From: Branchiostoma floridae
Taxonomy: Eukaryota; Chordata; Leptocardii; Amphioxiformes; Branchiostomatidae
Length of the DNA: 64,000 bases
Assembly (NCBI RefSeq): GCF_000003815.2
Contig: NC_049991.1
Span: 18,188,699 to 18,252,698 of the forward strand
Direction of reading: 5' to 3'
Both the position numbers and the translations under genes were made by a program. Positions 54,938 to 64,000 of the stretch are shown piece after piece (positions within the stretch are counted from its first letter, which is position 1; each line of letters begins with the position of its first letter). Below the pieces are notes generated by a model, which saw nothing but the letters and a program-made list of their open reading frames with translations, made no database searches and had not been told where the DNA came from.

Positions 54938-56380
54938 CCCTTGTCTGAACAGGCTGCTCAAAGATTCAAAGATTGAAAACGAATAAAGAATACGACAATT
55001 AATTGTATCACATGTGTCTTGCAATTTCATAGTTGTGCGTTGTTTCAGGTACGAAGGACCAGTGGGACAAAACCTGTTTTAGCGAAGGAGCTGTGTGCTC
55101 ACAGCGAAGGGGCTGCATGCTCGGTGGACTAGCTGTGTGCACAGCTCATTCGCTAAGCACACGGCCCCTTTTCTGTGTGCACACAGCTCGTTCGCTGATC
55201 AGGCAGCCCCTTTCCTGCGTACACACAGCTCGTTCGCTGATCACACAGTCCCTTCGCTGAACACAGCTCCTTCACACACAGCTCCTTCGCCGAGCACACA
55301 GCCCCTTTGCTGTGAGCACACAGCTCATTCACTGTGAGCACACAGATACTTCCCCGAGCACGCAGCCCCTGCGCTGTGAGTATACAGCTCCTTCGCCAAG
55401 CACGAAGCCCATTCACTGCGAGCACACAGCTCCTTTGCTGAGCATGCAGCCCCTTCGCTGTGAGCACACAGCTCCATCGCTAAAACAGGTTTTGTTCCAA
55501 TGGTCCTTCGTAGGCAGGAGATCATGATCAACGCAGCCTGAATGTTGACAAGATTAACATATGTCAGGCCTGCTACAGAGTAAAGGGGAATCATGTGGTC
55601 TCGTATTACGGTAGTTACCGAGTAGCAGTTAACTATTTTACGACGTGCGTGCGTGTGTCGCACACAGTTTCAGCTGGAGTGCACCAGGACATGTTGATAC
55701 AGACCTGTGTTACACATTTTCAATATAAGAGCATGAATCAAAGCACTTTCCCTGTATTTTTTTTAAGTTCAAACATTGCTGCATCTACATTTCAACCATG
55801 GTGACTGCACACTTGTACCCCTTCTTTAATTAATTTACGACTATTATCATCTGTAGCATTCTGCTATAGTCACTGAAGTCACAACAACATTATGTAAACC
55901 ATGACGTTGGTGGTTCAGACCCAAGTCTGTACCCCAAGTAATACGCGCTTATCAACGTGCACCCTGCTACCTTCACAGTTACTGATAATGACTCAACTTC
56001 CTACTCTTAACGTATAGTCTCACAATATAGTATTTTTTTAAAGAAAAACCCGGGATTTTATCAGGGCATTAAAAAAAATCCCGGGTTTTTAAAAGAAAAA
56101 CCCGGGATTTTATTTGGGCACCCCAAAAAAATCCCGGGTTTTTCCAAAGAAAAACCCGGGATTTTTTTTAAAATCCCGGGACAAAAAAAAAATCCCGGGA
56201 TAAATCCCGGGATTTTTCTATATTCAATGAAGCATGAAGACTCCCACTGGGGGGTATAATGATCCGTTGGGTAACAAGGAACATTTTCACAAAATATCTG
56301 ATATATAGGTGTAGTCTGTGAAAGGCTACAAGCATTAGTCCCAAGTGCTCTGCTCAGTCCCATTTTAATCTGCTCGATGT
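54938..56380 (-). repeat. Dispersed 1.4 kb repeat, copy B (inverted relative to 27974-29347)
   Basis: On the minus strand it starts ACATCGAGCAGATTAAAATG at 56380 and proceeds through the CCCGGG array (56046-56216). It is interrupted by the element at 55050-55512. Divergence from copy A is low near the CCCGGG array and higher elsewhere. Confidence 0.8.
55050..55512. mobile_element. 463-bp TIR element with internal CACACAGCTCCTTCGCTG-type repeats
   Basis: The ends are TACGAAGGACCA and TGGTCCTTCGTA, with inverted similarity continuing for about 37 bp (ACAAAACCTGTTTTAGCGA). Copy A of the host repeat gives the empty site, which implies a short GG duplication. The interior is an irregular array of a 25-45-bp motif (GAGCACACAGCCCCTTCGCTG and variants) in both orientations, so the whole element can form cruciform-like folds. 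ORFs in it are repeat artefacts. Confidence 0.75.
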
Positions 56381-57013
56381 TAGTCAGGCAAATGAATGGG
56401 AATACAGGTATGTGAATAGACAGATGGTAGACAACAATTCTAGTGTACGGATACAATTACATATGTAACTCTACCTGACTGTTAACGTACAGATAAGACA
56501 CAGATACAGTATTGAAGCTTGTCTCATCATCTCAAGTCGGGTTATTATAATTTAAGTAAGGAGAACTCATCCTAACACTTGTTCAGACACCTGTTCAGTT
56601 AACGGAACTTGTTCAGGAATTTTAGAATTACTGATAAGCGTGAGCATTTGTTTGTTAAGGTAAGTACCAAAAGTTACTTGTCATTATTCACACAGATGCT
56701 TATCTTCACATGTGACCCCCTAATGTATAACCTATTATTATAACCACATCAATCAAATACACAACAAACCCCATAACAAAGTCTTTCCAAATGTCTCATA
56801 TTTCCAACTGAATGTGATAAACAAACCACACTTCTACTAGCAATAATAAAATAATTTGATCCAACACATTATGCAACACGAAGTCATCATACACAATGTA
56901 GGTTAAGATTTGCTATATTAGATTGCAAATAATGATCAGTGACACAAGAAATATCACCACTCCCTAATGGACTCTGGAAGACTGTTATGTCATCTAGGCC
57001 ACAGCAGTGAAAA
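56381..57013. other. No gene seen
   Basis: AT-rich spacer without recognised features. Confidence 0.4.
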
Positions 57014-57365
57014 GATGTTCATAAATAATAGAAAACACTGTGACCTCAATATAAGCAACAATATCTCCCTTAAGAGGTAATTACTACACGAAACTGCATG
57101 GATAAATCTTAAGTACATGTACTGTTGGCCAACCTGAACTAGAAAGAAAGAAATAAAAAATAAGGTAACTTTTGCTAGCAATTACAAGATAACATTGTTC
57201 ATGAATAATGGAAAAACATTCTGACCTCAATACAAGCAACAAGATCTCCTTTGAGACTGGTAATTACCACATGCGACTGCATGGATAGATTTTATAATTA
57301 AGTACTATTGGCCAACCTGAACTAGAAAGAGATAAAAAGTAAGGTAACTTTTGCTATCAAAGACA
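57014..57365 (+). repeat. 180-bp direct duplication
   Basis: 57014-57193 and 57194-57365 share TGACCTCAATA-AAGCAACAA, CTGCATGGATA and GTTGGCCAACCTGAACTAGAAAG followed by AAGGTAACTTTTGCTA. Non-coding, moderately diverged. Confidence 0.75.
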
Positions 57366-59136
57366 TAAGTTTACCTGCATATGGTCTGGCCAAACAAGCT
57401 ACTGCTCTGTTTATTCTCACTAAAACGCATTCAAAATATGTTGACCAGCTCTGTGCTATGCCACCTGCTACATTGTGTAATCTAACACCACAGTCTGTCT
57501 GCTACTTCACCAGTAACCATGGTGACAGCTGTCTGGGCCAGGTCATTGACCTTACTTGTTTGGAAAAGAAGAAGAGAAACAAACAGAGCAAAAAGACTGC
57601 AACACCTTTAAGATGGTAAACATATAAACATTGATATCATACAATAAATAGCTACCATTTAATAACAAGTACTAGTACTCACAAACCTAGATGTAAAATA
57701 AATACATGCCAGTCCATGTATAGATACTGATGCATACAACATTGTACTGGTTCCATAGAATTAACATCAAACACACTACCTATACTGTAGTTGAGAATGA
57801 ACTCATCTATATGTACGCATGTGTTATTGACAGCTAGGATAACATTGTTGAGCAGCGATGTCATAGTCTGGCCAAGGCTCCATGAAAAGTTATACAAACA
57901 TGCTTTTGACTGTAGATCACATAGACTTAGACATGGGTATTAAACACAAAGACGTGCAATTGTCAACAAGTAAGAGTCATTTAGCACACGTCAACCGTTT
58001 TAGACACAATATTGATAAAGCTATAACCAATTCTGGCAACAATTAGAATCAAAGGTACTATAAGCATCTCTTGTACGGTAATTCGAACCCCTATGGCTTT
58101 ATAAAAACAAACATACGACATAGAATCAATAGAAAAATTTGCTATTATTTCCCATCTACTTAATGGAAACATTGAGAAATGTGTCTTAGCCTCTAAAGCA
58201 TTCATTACATTATCTTTTCACGTATTATATTATTTATATATATACTGCAGCTGTATTGCTTTAATACAAGACACGAATAGGCTCTGACAATGTTTCAAAA
58301 CATTTCAACGTCTTTTCATAATAAATAAACATCAACATTGATGTCAGCAAAGAAAATATCCAAGCATAAAGGACATTTTCTTGTTGTTGATAAGAATACA
58401 AGAAATGAGAAAAAATCAAGATTTCATCTTATTTACTGCTTTTTGTCAACAATCAAATTATCAAGAAACCAAATGCAAACAAATCAAGACAATATAAAAA
58501 ACTAGACTTAGTAAAACATGAATTGCAAAACCTATGTATGAACTGGTAAGTATATTCAGCATACATACATGTACATTTTCACATTCACCTAGTTTGCTGT
58601 GAAGAATTGGATTCACTTGTAACAATCTTAACATCAATTTTCAAGCAGACAAACTGTATCACATACAACAAGATATCTATCTGAAAACTGCATATCAGAT
58701 ATACACAGATTTGATATACACAGAGCAAAAATGAAAATACACTTTGTACTTGCATTCATTAACTTACCCCCCTTCCCTTCCTCATGAATGTAGCTTCACA
58801 GTGGATATAAATGGATTTTAAAAGTCCTGAAATACAGTGTTCTGCCACTGTAAAAGGCTTGATTGTAAGAAACTGATACTGTAAATGCGGGAGCGGGAAA
58901 ATTGGGTGTTCTTCGTGGTTGTTTTAAGTTCGCAGTAGCGTCATAGACTGTAGTCACATACTACAAGAAATAAATGTTCGTGGTGAAGTGGCCACCGTGA
59001 AAACCACAAACATAAAACCACCGCAAACGTTTCTGCATTTACAGTATATATCCACCTTCTTTCTTGCTTGTTTAGGAAGTTCAGCAAAGATACAGTGACA
59101 CTGCAACAGTGCAGTCCCCTTTGGGGTTAAAGGTTC
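57366..59136. other. AT-rich 3' flank of ANKRD40, no gene seen
   Basis: This may include the ANKRD40 3' UTR (minus strand). Minus-strand open frames at 57679-57897 and 57981-58205 have no support. Confidence 0.4.
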
Positions 59137-59320
59137 CTTGCTTAGGTCAATAGTCCCTTGCTTAGGTCAAAGGTCCCTTGCTTAGATCAAAGGTCCCTTG
59201 TTTAGGTCATAGGTCCCTTGTTTAGGTCATAGGTCCCTTGCTTAGGTCAAAGGTCCCTTGTTTAGGTCAAAGGACCCTTGCTTAGGTCAAAGGTCCCTTG
59301 CTTAGGTCAAAAGTCCCTTG
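59137..59320 (+). repeat. 20-bp minisatellite with DR1-like hormone-receptor motifs
   Basis: Nine units of CTTGCTTAGGTCAAAGGTCC (variants TTGTTTAGGTCATAGGTCC and similar) run up to the ANKRD40 stop codon at 59321. Most units contain AGGTCA-A-AGGTCC, i.e. two AGGTCA-like half-sites separated by one base, close to the DR1 element bound by HNF4, RXR and COUP-TF nuclear receptors. The array lies in the ANKRD40 3' UTR. Confidence 0.85.
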
Positions 59321-59449
59321 CTAGTACACAAAGGACGCTGGTCCGTCTGTGGAGGGACTGATGACGTACTGCGGGTTGACCGGTTTGTTGGTCGTCTTTA
59401 GGACAAGCTCGATCTCCTGGAAGTCATGCAGTCTGGTCACATCCTTGTC
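59321..59449 (-). CDS. ANKRD40: ANKRD40 orthologue, exon 5 (C terminus)
   Basis: After a CTTTCCAG acceptor the exon encodes DKDVTRLHDFQEIELVL, then KTTNKPVNPQYVISPS and a short tail, with TAG at 59321-59323. The DKDV-RL-DFQE-ELVL segment matches the ANKRD40 C terminus as I remember it. The final roughly 20 residues differ from vertebrates. The stop codon lies at the very edge of the 20-bp repeat array, so array expansion or slippage could alter the C terminus. Confidence 0.9.
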   Translation of the reverse strand, partial: DKDVTRLHDFQEIELVLKTTNKPVNPQYVISPSTDGPASFVY

Positions 59450-60001
59450 CTGGAAAGAAGAGCATGTGAATTTGACTTTGGCTTTGACTTTACTGAGATT
59501 GCAACATGGGACAATACAATGTGGACACTAGGCAGCTAGCTACAGCTTGTGTATCATAATCATAACATCAATTGTTCTCATAATGCATGATCATTCTGCA
59601 TTTGCTTTGGGAAAAGTAGTGAAAAAAGTTTTCTTCTTTTCTCCATGTAGGAAGAGATTGTACATAATTCTTTGGATGTAAAAGTTCAAATTCAGTCTGG
59701 TCACATCCACGTAAACCTTGGACCTAAAAGAGGATAAATGTAGACTGAAGGAGAACTTACTTGTGTCAGAGGGGGAGTTACTCCCGGAGTAAGTCTACCC
59801 ATTTTGCCATGTTTGAGAACTCTTGGTGTTAGTTTTGGTGGACTATTTAATCCAGAGAAAGGCCTTTAAACTAATTCAAAGTCAATCTTCAGTCCTCCCA
59901 GAGAAAGTCTATTTTCATACTGTTGGACTTAATGTGAAAAGAGGACTATGGTCCATGGTAAGTCGTACATAAGTCCAAGGTTTGCAAGGGAAAGTCATTA
60001 C

Positions 60002-60183
60002 CTTCCTGAGCATGGTGTTGGGCAGCTTGCGGACTTTCTGCACCTTCTCCGGCTGCACCTGGAGCTCCCGGCAGCAGGTCGCCAGCAGGTCGCGAAAGGT
60101 CAGCTTGGACCGGTCCATCTCAACCTCGATAAAGTCGTTCTCCATTTGCATGGGGTTGGCTACTCTCACCTTCAGAACCAGTT
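60002..60183 (-). CDS. ANKRD40: ANKRD40 orthologue, exon 4 (conserved C-terminal domain)
   Basis: The first two bases complete a Glu codon, followed by LVLKVRVANPMQMENDFIEV and EMDRSKLTFRDLLATCCREL, ending at RKLPNTMLRK. This is the most conserved part of ANKRD40 (human counterpart ELVLKVRIQNP...NDFIEIELDR...KLPNTLLRK, from memory). Its molecular role is not established to my knowledge. The acceptor is TTTCCCAG and the donor AAG|GTAATG at a codon boundary. Confidence 0.92.
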
Positions 60184-60570
60184 CTGGGAAAACACAAAGT
60201 ATAAAATGAATCATCATTGAGGAAACCAGATTTTTGTCTCCGAGACACTATTTCTTCATCTAGGAAATTATAAAAAGCAGCAGCTAGGTCACATACCTGC
60301 AAAGCTGGTGTTATATAAGGTCTGTTATACCAGCTACATGTAAAACAGTAAAACTGTGAATGTATAGTATTCAGCATAATATATACATTGGCCCAGAAAA
60401 TTACAGTATCAATATCTAACTTTCTTAGTTATCATAAAAAGACAAAGGACTTCTTGTCCATAGCTATTGCTACAGGGTGATGTAATTAGGGTTTAATAAA
60501 AAAAAGCTTGTACTATGGTTACTGTTGACTGAGAGGCCATATATGGAACACAATGAAGGAGAACTTGTAC

Positions 60571-60774
60571 CTTGATCTAAAGGTGGTGCGTAATACTGCC
60601 TCACTGGGGCATGTGACTGTGGCTGTTCCATTGCTGTCCTGTGCCCAGCTGCAGTACCGTTTACTGCAGACAGGGGTCCCTGCTCCTGTTTGACGTAAGG
60701 GAAGGGTGGGTTGGCCATGTAGTTTGGTGTGATGGGCAGAGGCTCTATTTTGGGAGGGGACTCGTCAGGTGATG
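60571..60774 (-). CDS. ANKRD40: ANKRD40 orthologue, exon 3 (proline-rich linker)
   Basis: It reads ASPDESPPKIEPLPITPNYM, then ANPPFPYVKQEQGPLSA and a Pro/Gln-rich low-complexity stretch. The TPNYMANPPFPY motif corresponds to PNYLANPAFPF in vertebrate ANKRD40. The acceptor CTCTACAG and donor CAAG|GTACAA leave one base that joins exon 4. The linker is shorter than in human, which accounts for the shorter protein (262 residues compared with about 368). Confidence 0.88.
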
Positions 60775-60857
60775 CTGTAGAGAAGACACAAATGAAACTT
60801 TTCTTAAAGCCATCCATAAAGACCATGAGTGCCAAGGTCTGTAGCATTACCCTAATC

Positions 60858-60930
60858 AGTCATGCCAGTTCATTCTAGTGCTCCTGAAGAAGACTCTTCT
60901 CCAGGGGCACTAGAATGAACTAGCATGACT
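60858..60930. repeat. Short hairpin in ANKRD40 intron 2
   Basis: AGTCATGCCAGTTCATTCTA and GTGCTCCTG pair with CAGGGGCAC and TAGAATGAACTAGCATGACT around a 14-base loop. Confidence 0.7.
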
Positions 60931-61273
60931 CTTAGAGTGATGGATGTTAGTTTTCTAACTTGAAATGTCAAGAAGCAATCTCTAAATCTTATCTAGTTCA
61001 GTACATTTATTTGTTTTAAAATATTGTCTACCTGGATGTCTAACCTTCATTTCATTCCTACAAGTAATGTATTTTACTGTAACAGGATTGTATGAAATGT
61101 TGCCTGTTTAGTTTTATATCGTCAAGGGTTGCCTGACCCAAAGAGCCAAGGCCCACATTCTTGCAAGTATTACACTCTCTCACTATTAGTATTAACACAT
61201 TGCGTAACAATGTGTAAACAATTTAATTTTATCAACAAAGGTTGAAACAAACAAAACAAACAAACAAACCTAC

Positions 61274-61373
61274 CTCCCAGCAGACTCCTGATGTCCCCTG
61301 AGTCAGTCAGCTGTGCTGTCCCTGGCTGGTCTGTAAAGCGGGGTCAGTAGGCGGGAGACGATGTCCTTATGGC
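61274..61373 (-). pseudogene. Decayed tandem copy of ANKRD40 exon 2 with donor site
   Basis: The minus strand repeats most of exon 2 (GGCCATAAGGACATCGTCTC ... AGGAGTCTGCTGGGAG|GTAGG), 147 bp downstream of the real exon. It lacks the 5' edge and acceptor and has internal deletions that shift frame. The donor is intact. Both copies are preceded on the intron side by AAAC tetranucleotide repeats. Confidence 0.8.
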
Positions 61374-61420
61374 CACAATTTAAATTTTTCAAGTATAAAC
61401 AAACAAACAAACAAACTCAC

Positions 61421-61569
61421 CTCCCAACAGACTCCTGATGTCCCCTGAGTCGGTCAGCTGTGCTGGTACCTGCCCCTGGCTGGTCTGTAGTGCGGGGTCA
61501 GCTCCAGCGGTCAGCAGACGGGAGACGATGTTCTTATGGCCACGTTTGACTGCCCAGTGGAGAGGACCC
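61421..61569 (-). CDS. ANKRD40: ANKRD40 orthologue, exon 2 (ankyrin repeats)
   Basis: It starts after CTGAAG. One base completes Trp42, followed by GPLHWAVKRGHKNIVSRLLT and AGADPALQTSQGQVPAQLTD, then SGDIRSLLG. PLHWAVKRGHKNIVSRLLTAGAD is a canonical ankyrin repeat (TPLHxAxxxGHxxIVxxLLxxGAD), and the segment matches LHWACKRNH...LLKSGAD of vertebrate ANKRD40. The donor is GGGAG|GTGAGT, one base into an Ala codon. The acceptor tract is weak in pyrimidines, so the exact start depends on phase and homology, which both agree. Confidence 0.9.
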
Positions 61570-62010
61570 CTTCAGAGTACGACAGGAAAATGCATGGCAT
61601 GTGATGTAAGGACTACTAGTGTATGAAATCTACTACATTTTGTAGATAGAGTAATTTTTGTTCTTGTAGTATGCCTTGCTTTACTTGGGTCTGACACCTG
61701 GGAGACTTGTATGGCAAGAAGTACAGTAACCACATCAAATAGTTCATCAATGATCTGTGAACAATGGACCATAAACTAAGGGTACTGCAGAATGCATTTA
61801 AGTTTGTACTGGTTGTATGTTTGCGGTTTTCATTGTAACTTCTCCACTGCAAACACAAAACCATCCAAAGTTGTTTTTTTTATTAATTTGTAGCATCCTT
61901 GCCCAGACGATAGTAGACAAATTCCTTTATAAAGTACAAATGTACAAGTAATGAAAAACTGCCCTCGCATTATTGCAAACTCAAACCACTCTAAACATTC
62001 CTTTTTCTCC

Positions 62011-62142
62011 AAAAAGTAGTTACTCAAGCAACTGGATATGGTTTTGGAAACGGTCAGACATTTTGGATAGAATCCACTATTCTTCGTCAGTGACACTGAA
62101 GGATAGAAAAACCATATCCAGTTGCTTGAGTAACTACTTTTT
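62011..62142. repeat. Foldback with perfect 35-bp arms in ANKRD40 intron 1
   Basis: The arms begin AAAAAGTAGTTACTCAAGCA and end TGCTTGAGTAACTACTTTTT, with CATATCC/GGATATG inside, and enclose TTGGAAACGGTCAGAC...GTCAGTGACACTG. It is the same family as 25002-25106, followed by the shared GAATGTCTAACCTTCATC. Confidence 0.8.
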
Positions 62143-62264
62143 GACGTATCTTATCACCTGAATGTCTAACCTTCATCAACATATTCCCTTTTCTCATTAC
62201 TGCAATATTTATCAAATCACTGTCAACTTGCATATAGAGTTATTTTGTGATCGTGAGTACTGAC

Positions 62265-62389
62265 CATCCGTTGACCGGGTTCTGAGAGTTGACCCCGACC
62301 CCACTGGCCAGTAGAGTGCAGAGCGTGTCCTCATCTCCCACACACGCAGCCTCACGCAGACGCTCCTCCTTCTCCTTCACTGGGTCCAT
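62265..62389 (-). CDS. ANKRD40: ANKRD40 orthologue, exon 1 (start and first ankyrin repeat)
   Basis: The ATG at 62389 gives MDPVKEKEERLREAACVGDE, then DTLCTLLASGVGVNSQNPVN and G, ending AAC GGA TG|GTCAGT inside Trp42. KE-ERLREAA-GD and GV-VNSQN-VNGW match the N terminus of vertebrate ANKRD40. Downstream phases agree through all five exons (262 residues). A duplicate of the 5' half of this exon lies 123 bp upstream, so the first ATG in an extended transcript would be the decoy at 62512. This ATG was chosen because only it continues into the full exon. Confidence 0.88.
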
Positions 62390-62435
62390 GGTTACTAGTG
62401 TGGAGGTGGTTACAGTAGTGAGTGAGTGTTAGTAC

Positions 62436-62535
62436 AGACTGCACAGCGTGTCCTCGTCTCCCACACACGCAGCCTCACGCAGGCGCTCCTCCTTCTCCTT
62501 CACTGGGTCCATGCCTACTAGTGTGGAGGTGGGTG
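62436..62535 (-). pseudogene. Truncated tandem copy of ANKRD40 exon 1 start
   Basis: The minus strand ATG at 62512 opens the same MDPVKEKEERLREAACVGDE frame, then diverges and meets TAA after 27 codons. The copy includes the CCACACTAGTA flank upstream of the ATG, so the duplicated unit spans the 5' UTR and the start codon. If transcribed it acts as an upstream ORF. Confidence 0.82.
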
Positions 62536-63403
62536 GAAAAGGTAAAAAATCAGGTTTGACTCTACCCTAGTTCCCATATAGAAATTGCTCACACCCTACC
62601 CTAGTTCCAATCCCAAATTGCCCAACCCTCAATAGTTCCAAATCAGATGCTTGGACCCTACCCCCTCCAATCCAGCCTCCACACACACCCCTCTACCGTT
62701 ATTTTTAAAACGGCCCATTGCATACACATAACAAATAGACACAATTTGCAAACAAAAGAAATAATCAGGTGAGGCCATTTTGCTTGAGTGCAGGGCATTG
62801 TTTGAATAGACACAGTTGCCAATTTAAGCAAAGACATCGAACAACATAGCAAACAGAGCTGGCAACAACAATAACGAGGTCTTCACAAGTTTATAGGCGA
62901 GGGGAAATTGACTAGAATTGACTGAATGCCCCCCTCCCCCACACACAAATTGCCATACCATCGTGCCATTTAGCTAAATTAACGTAAATCCGGAAGAGAT
63001 TTCAGTGTGAGCATATCTCACCATACAACTAAAATGTTCTCTTGCATGCTCTATTTTGCATTTGTTTTGAGGTAAATGAGGTGATATCCGCCACATCACT
63101 GCTGATGTACTCTTTGGACAAAACGGGCCACAAGCTAAGACACCCGCTATCTCGGCACCAGTGAACGTAAAGAACGTTTAAAAGCACACGAATCATTTTG
63201 TAAGATTAACTGAGTTCACACATACCCAATATGAAAATCTAAGTTTTGAAATAAATACCTAGTTCGAGATAAATGACGCAAGAAATTGTAAGACATACCG
63301 GCCTCCTAGCTCCTGTGTACGTGGTCTTGGCCTACAGGTGCAGGTTAAAGGTCAACGGACTATTCCACTAACAGAAGGGTGGAACATGCCCGATCTGAGC
63401 GCC
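62536..63403. other. 5' flank of ANKRD40, no exon defined
   Basis: 62560-62650 has a loose repeat of CCCTACCCTAGTTCC. No clear TATA box was seen for ANKRD40; the transcription start is unknown. Confidence 0.4.
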
Positions 63404-63475
63404 TCCCTCTCTCTCCGAGTCTCTCTCTCTCTCTCTAAGTCACCCTCTTTTTCTCTCTGTCACTCTCTCAAACTT
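63404..63475 (+). repeat. CT-rich microsatellite
   Basis: CTCTCTCT blocks interspersed with CGAGT and AAGTC on the plus strand (GA-rich on the ANKRD40 sense strand). Confidence 0.8.
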
Positions 63476-63477
63476 TT

Positions 63478-63928
63478 TCTTTAAATTCTGACGACCATTT
63501 CTGATATTATGATATATCACTTTCCAATGCTCGCTATTTTAACTTGTGTTGTATTTCGTGCTGTTGCCTTGAATACATTTGGTGAACTGCAGTCCTGCAG
63601 TCATTGAATACTATGATGTACCTTTTACTAGCTATTATCATATAGCCAGGCGCCGCGGACCAATCAGAAGGCCCCGTTCCACGTTGGTTATGACGCCGTA
63701 ACACGTAGATTCAGGCCAGGCAGGTGGGTATCGCTCCCCTGATTGGTCCGAGTCGCCTGGCTATATGATCATAGCTAGTAAAAGGTACATCATAGTATTC
63801 AATGACTGCAGGACTGCAGTTCACCAAATGTATTCAAGGCCACCGCACGAGATACAACACAAGTGAATATGGCGAGCTTTGGAGAGTTATATATCATAAT
63901 ATCAGAAATGGTCGTCAGAATTTAAAGA
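63478..63928. mobile_element. 450-bp foldback element upstream of ANKRD40
   Basis: The arms of about 190 bp (63478-63668 and 63740-63928) are near-perfect reverse complements. They begin TCTTTAAATTCTGACGACC and end at ACCAATCAG around a 70-bp spacer. A small mismatch cluster lies near 63560-63590. There is no ORF. The CCAAT sequences at the arm ends could act as promoter elements, but that is speculative. Confidence 0.85.
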
Positions 63929-64000
63929 TCGAGCTTAGCGAGACCCACGACCAGTAGGCTATATGATAATAACGTTAATGCCCCGCCTTATCCTCGGTGT

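Overview
The window looks like nuclear genomic DNA of a cephalochordate (amphioxus, Branchiostoma-like). This is an inference from three intron-rich chordate-type genes, very dense young repeats, and minisatellites that carry or span splice sites. Nothing prokaryotic is present. About 2.5 kb of confident coding exon (host genes) plus one 3 kb LINE ORF sit in roughly 58 kb of repeats, introns and unrecognised sequence.

Host genes. (1) 3356-9387 (+): the 3' half of a prokineticin-receptor-like class A GPCR in three exons (TM4, TM5, TM6-TM7 plus tail). TM1-TM3 must lie left of the window or in an exon I could not find. Intron 4849-8946 contains a nearly intact LINE in the same orientation (4966-8284). 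(2) 26518-20905 (-): a complete-looking two-pore-domain potassium channel, five coding exons and 336 residues, closest by eye to the TREK/TRAAK branch. (3) 62389-59321 (-): an ANKRD40 orthologue, five coding exons and 262 residues. All splice phases in the three genes agree with each other.

Repeat landscape, left to right. There is a PIF/Harbinger-like MITE (2890-3187), a pogo-like MITE (10141-10520), a foldback element (10906-11074), a satellite made of tandem SINE-like units (12256-14160), and tRNA-headed SINEs (15763-16225 and 29477-29893). Two inverted copies of a 1.4 kb repeat (27974-29347 and 54938-56380) each carry a different secondary insertion. A roughly 400-bp satellite (35775-43070) is split by a 4.07 kb foldback element (35945-40011) with 1.16 kb arms, a 51-bp minisatellite core and a 9-bp target duplication. 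A 6.6-6.9 kb unit (43991-50922) has terminal repeats arranged A...B-A-B, a CCAAT/TATA promoter inside A, unrecognised plus-strand ORFs and a 65-bp minisatellite. Several copies of a TATA-containing dispersed repeat lie at 30.7-31.4 kb and 51.9-54.7 kb, and a 450-bp foldback lies at the right edge.

The most interesting theme is repetition at splice junctions. Each of the three host genes has tandem partial duplications covering an exon edge (an acceptor, a donor, the start codon or the stop codon), and the two largest minisatellites carry splice-donor consensus in most units. This fits what I recall of the amphioxus 'mirage' minisatellites and shows them acting on several unrelated genes in one locus.
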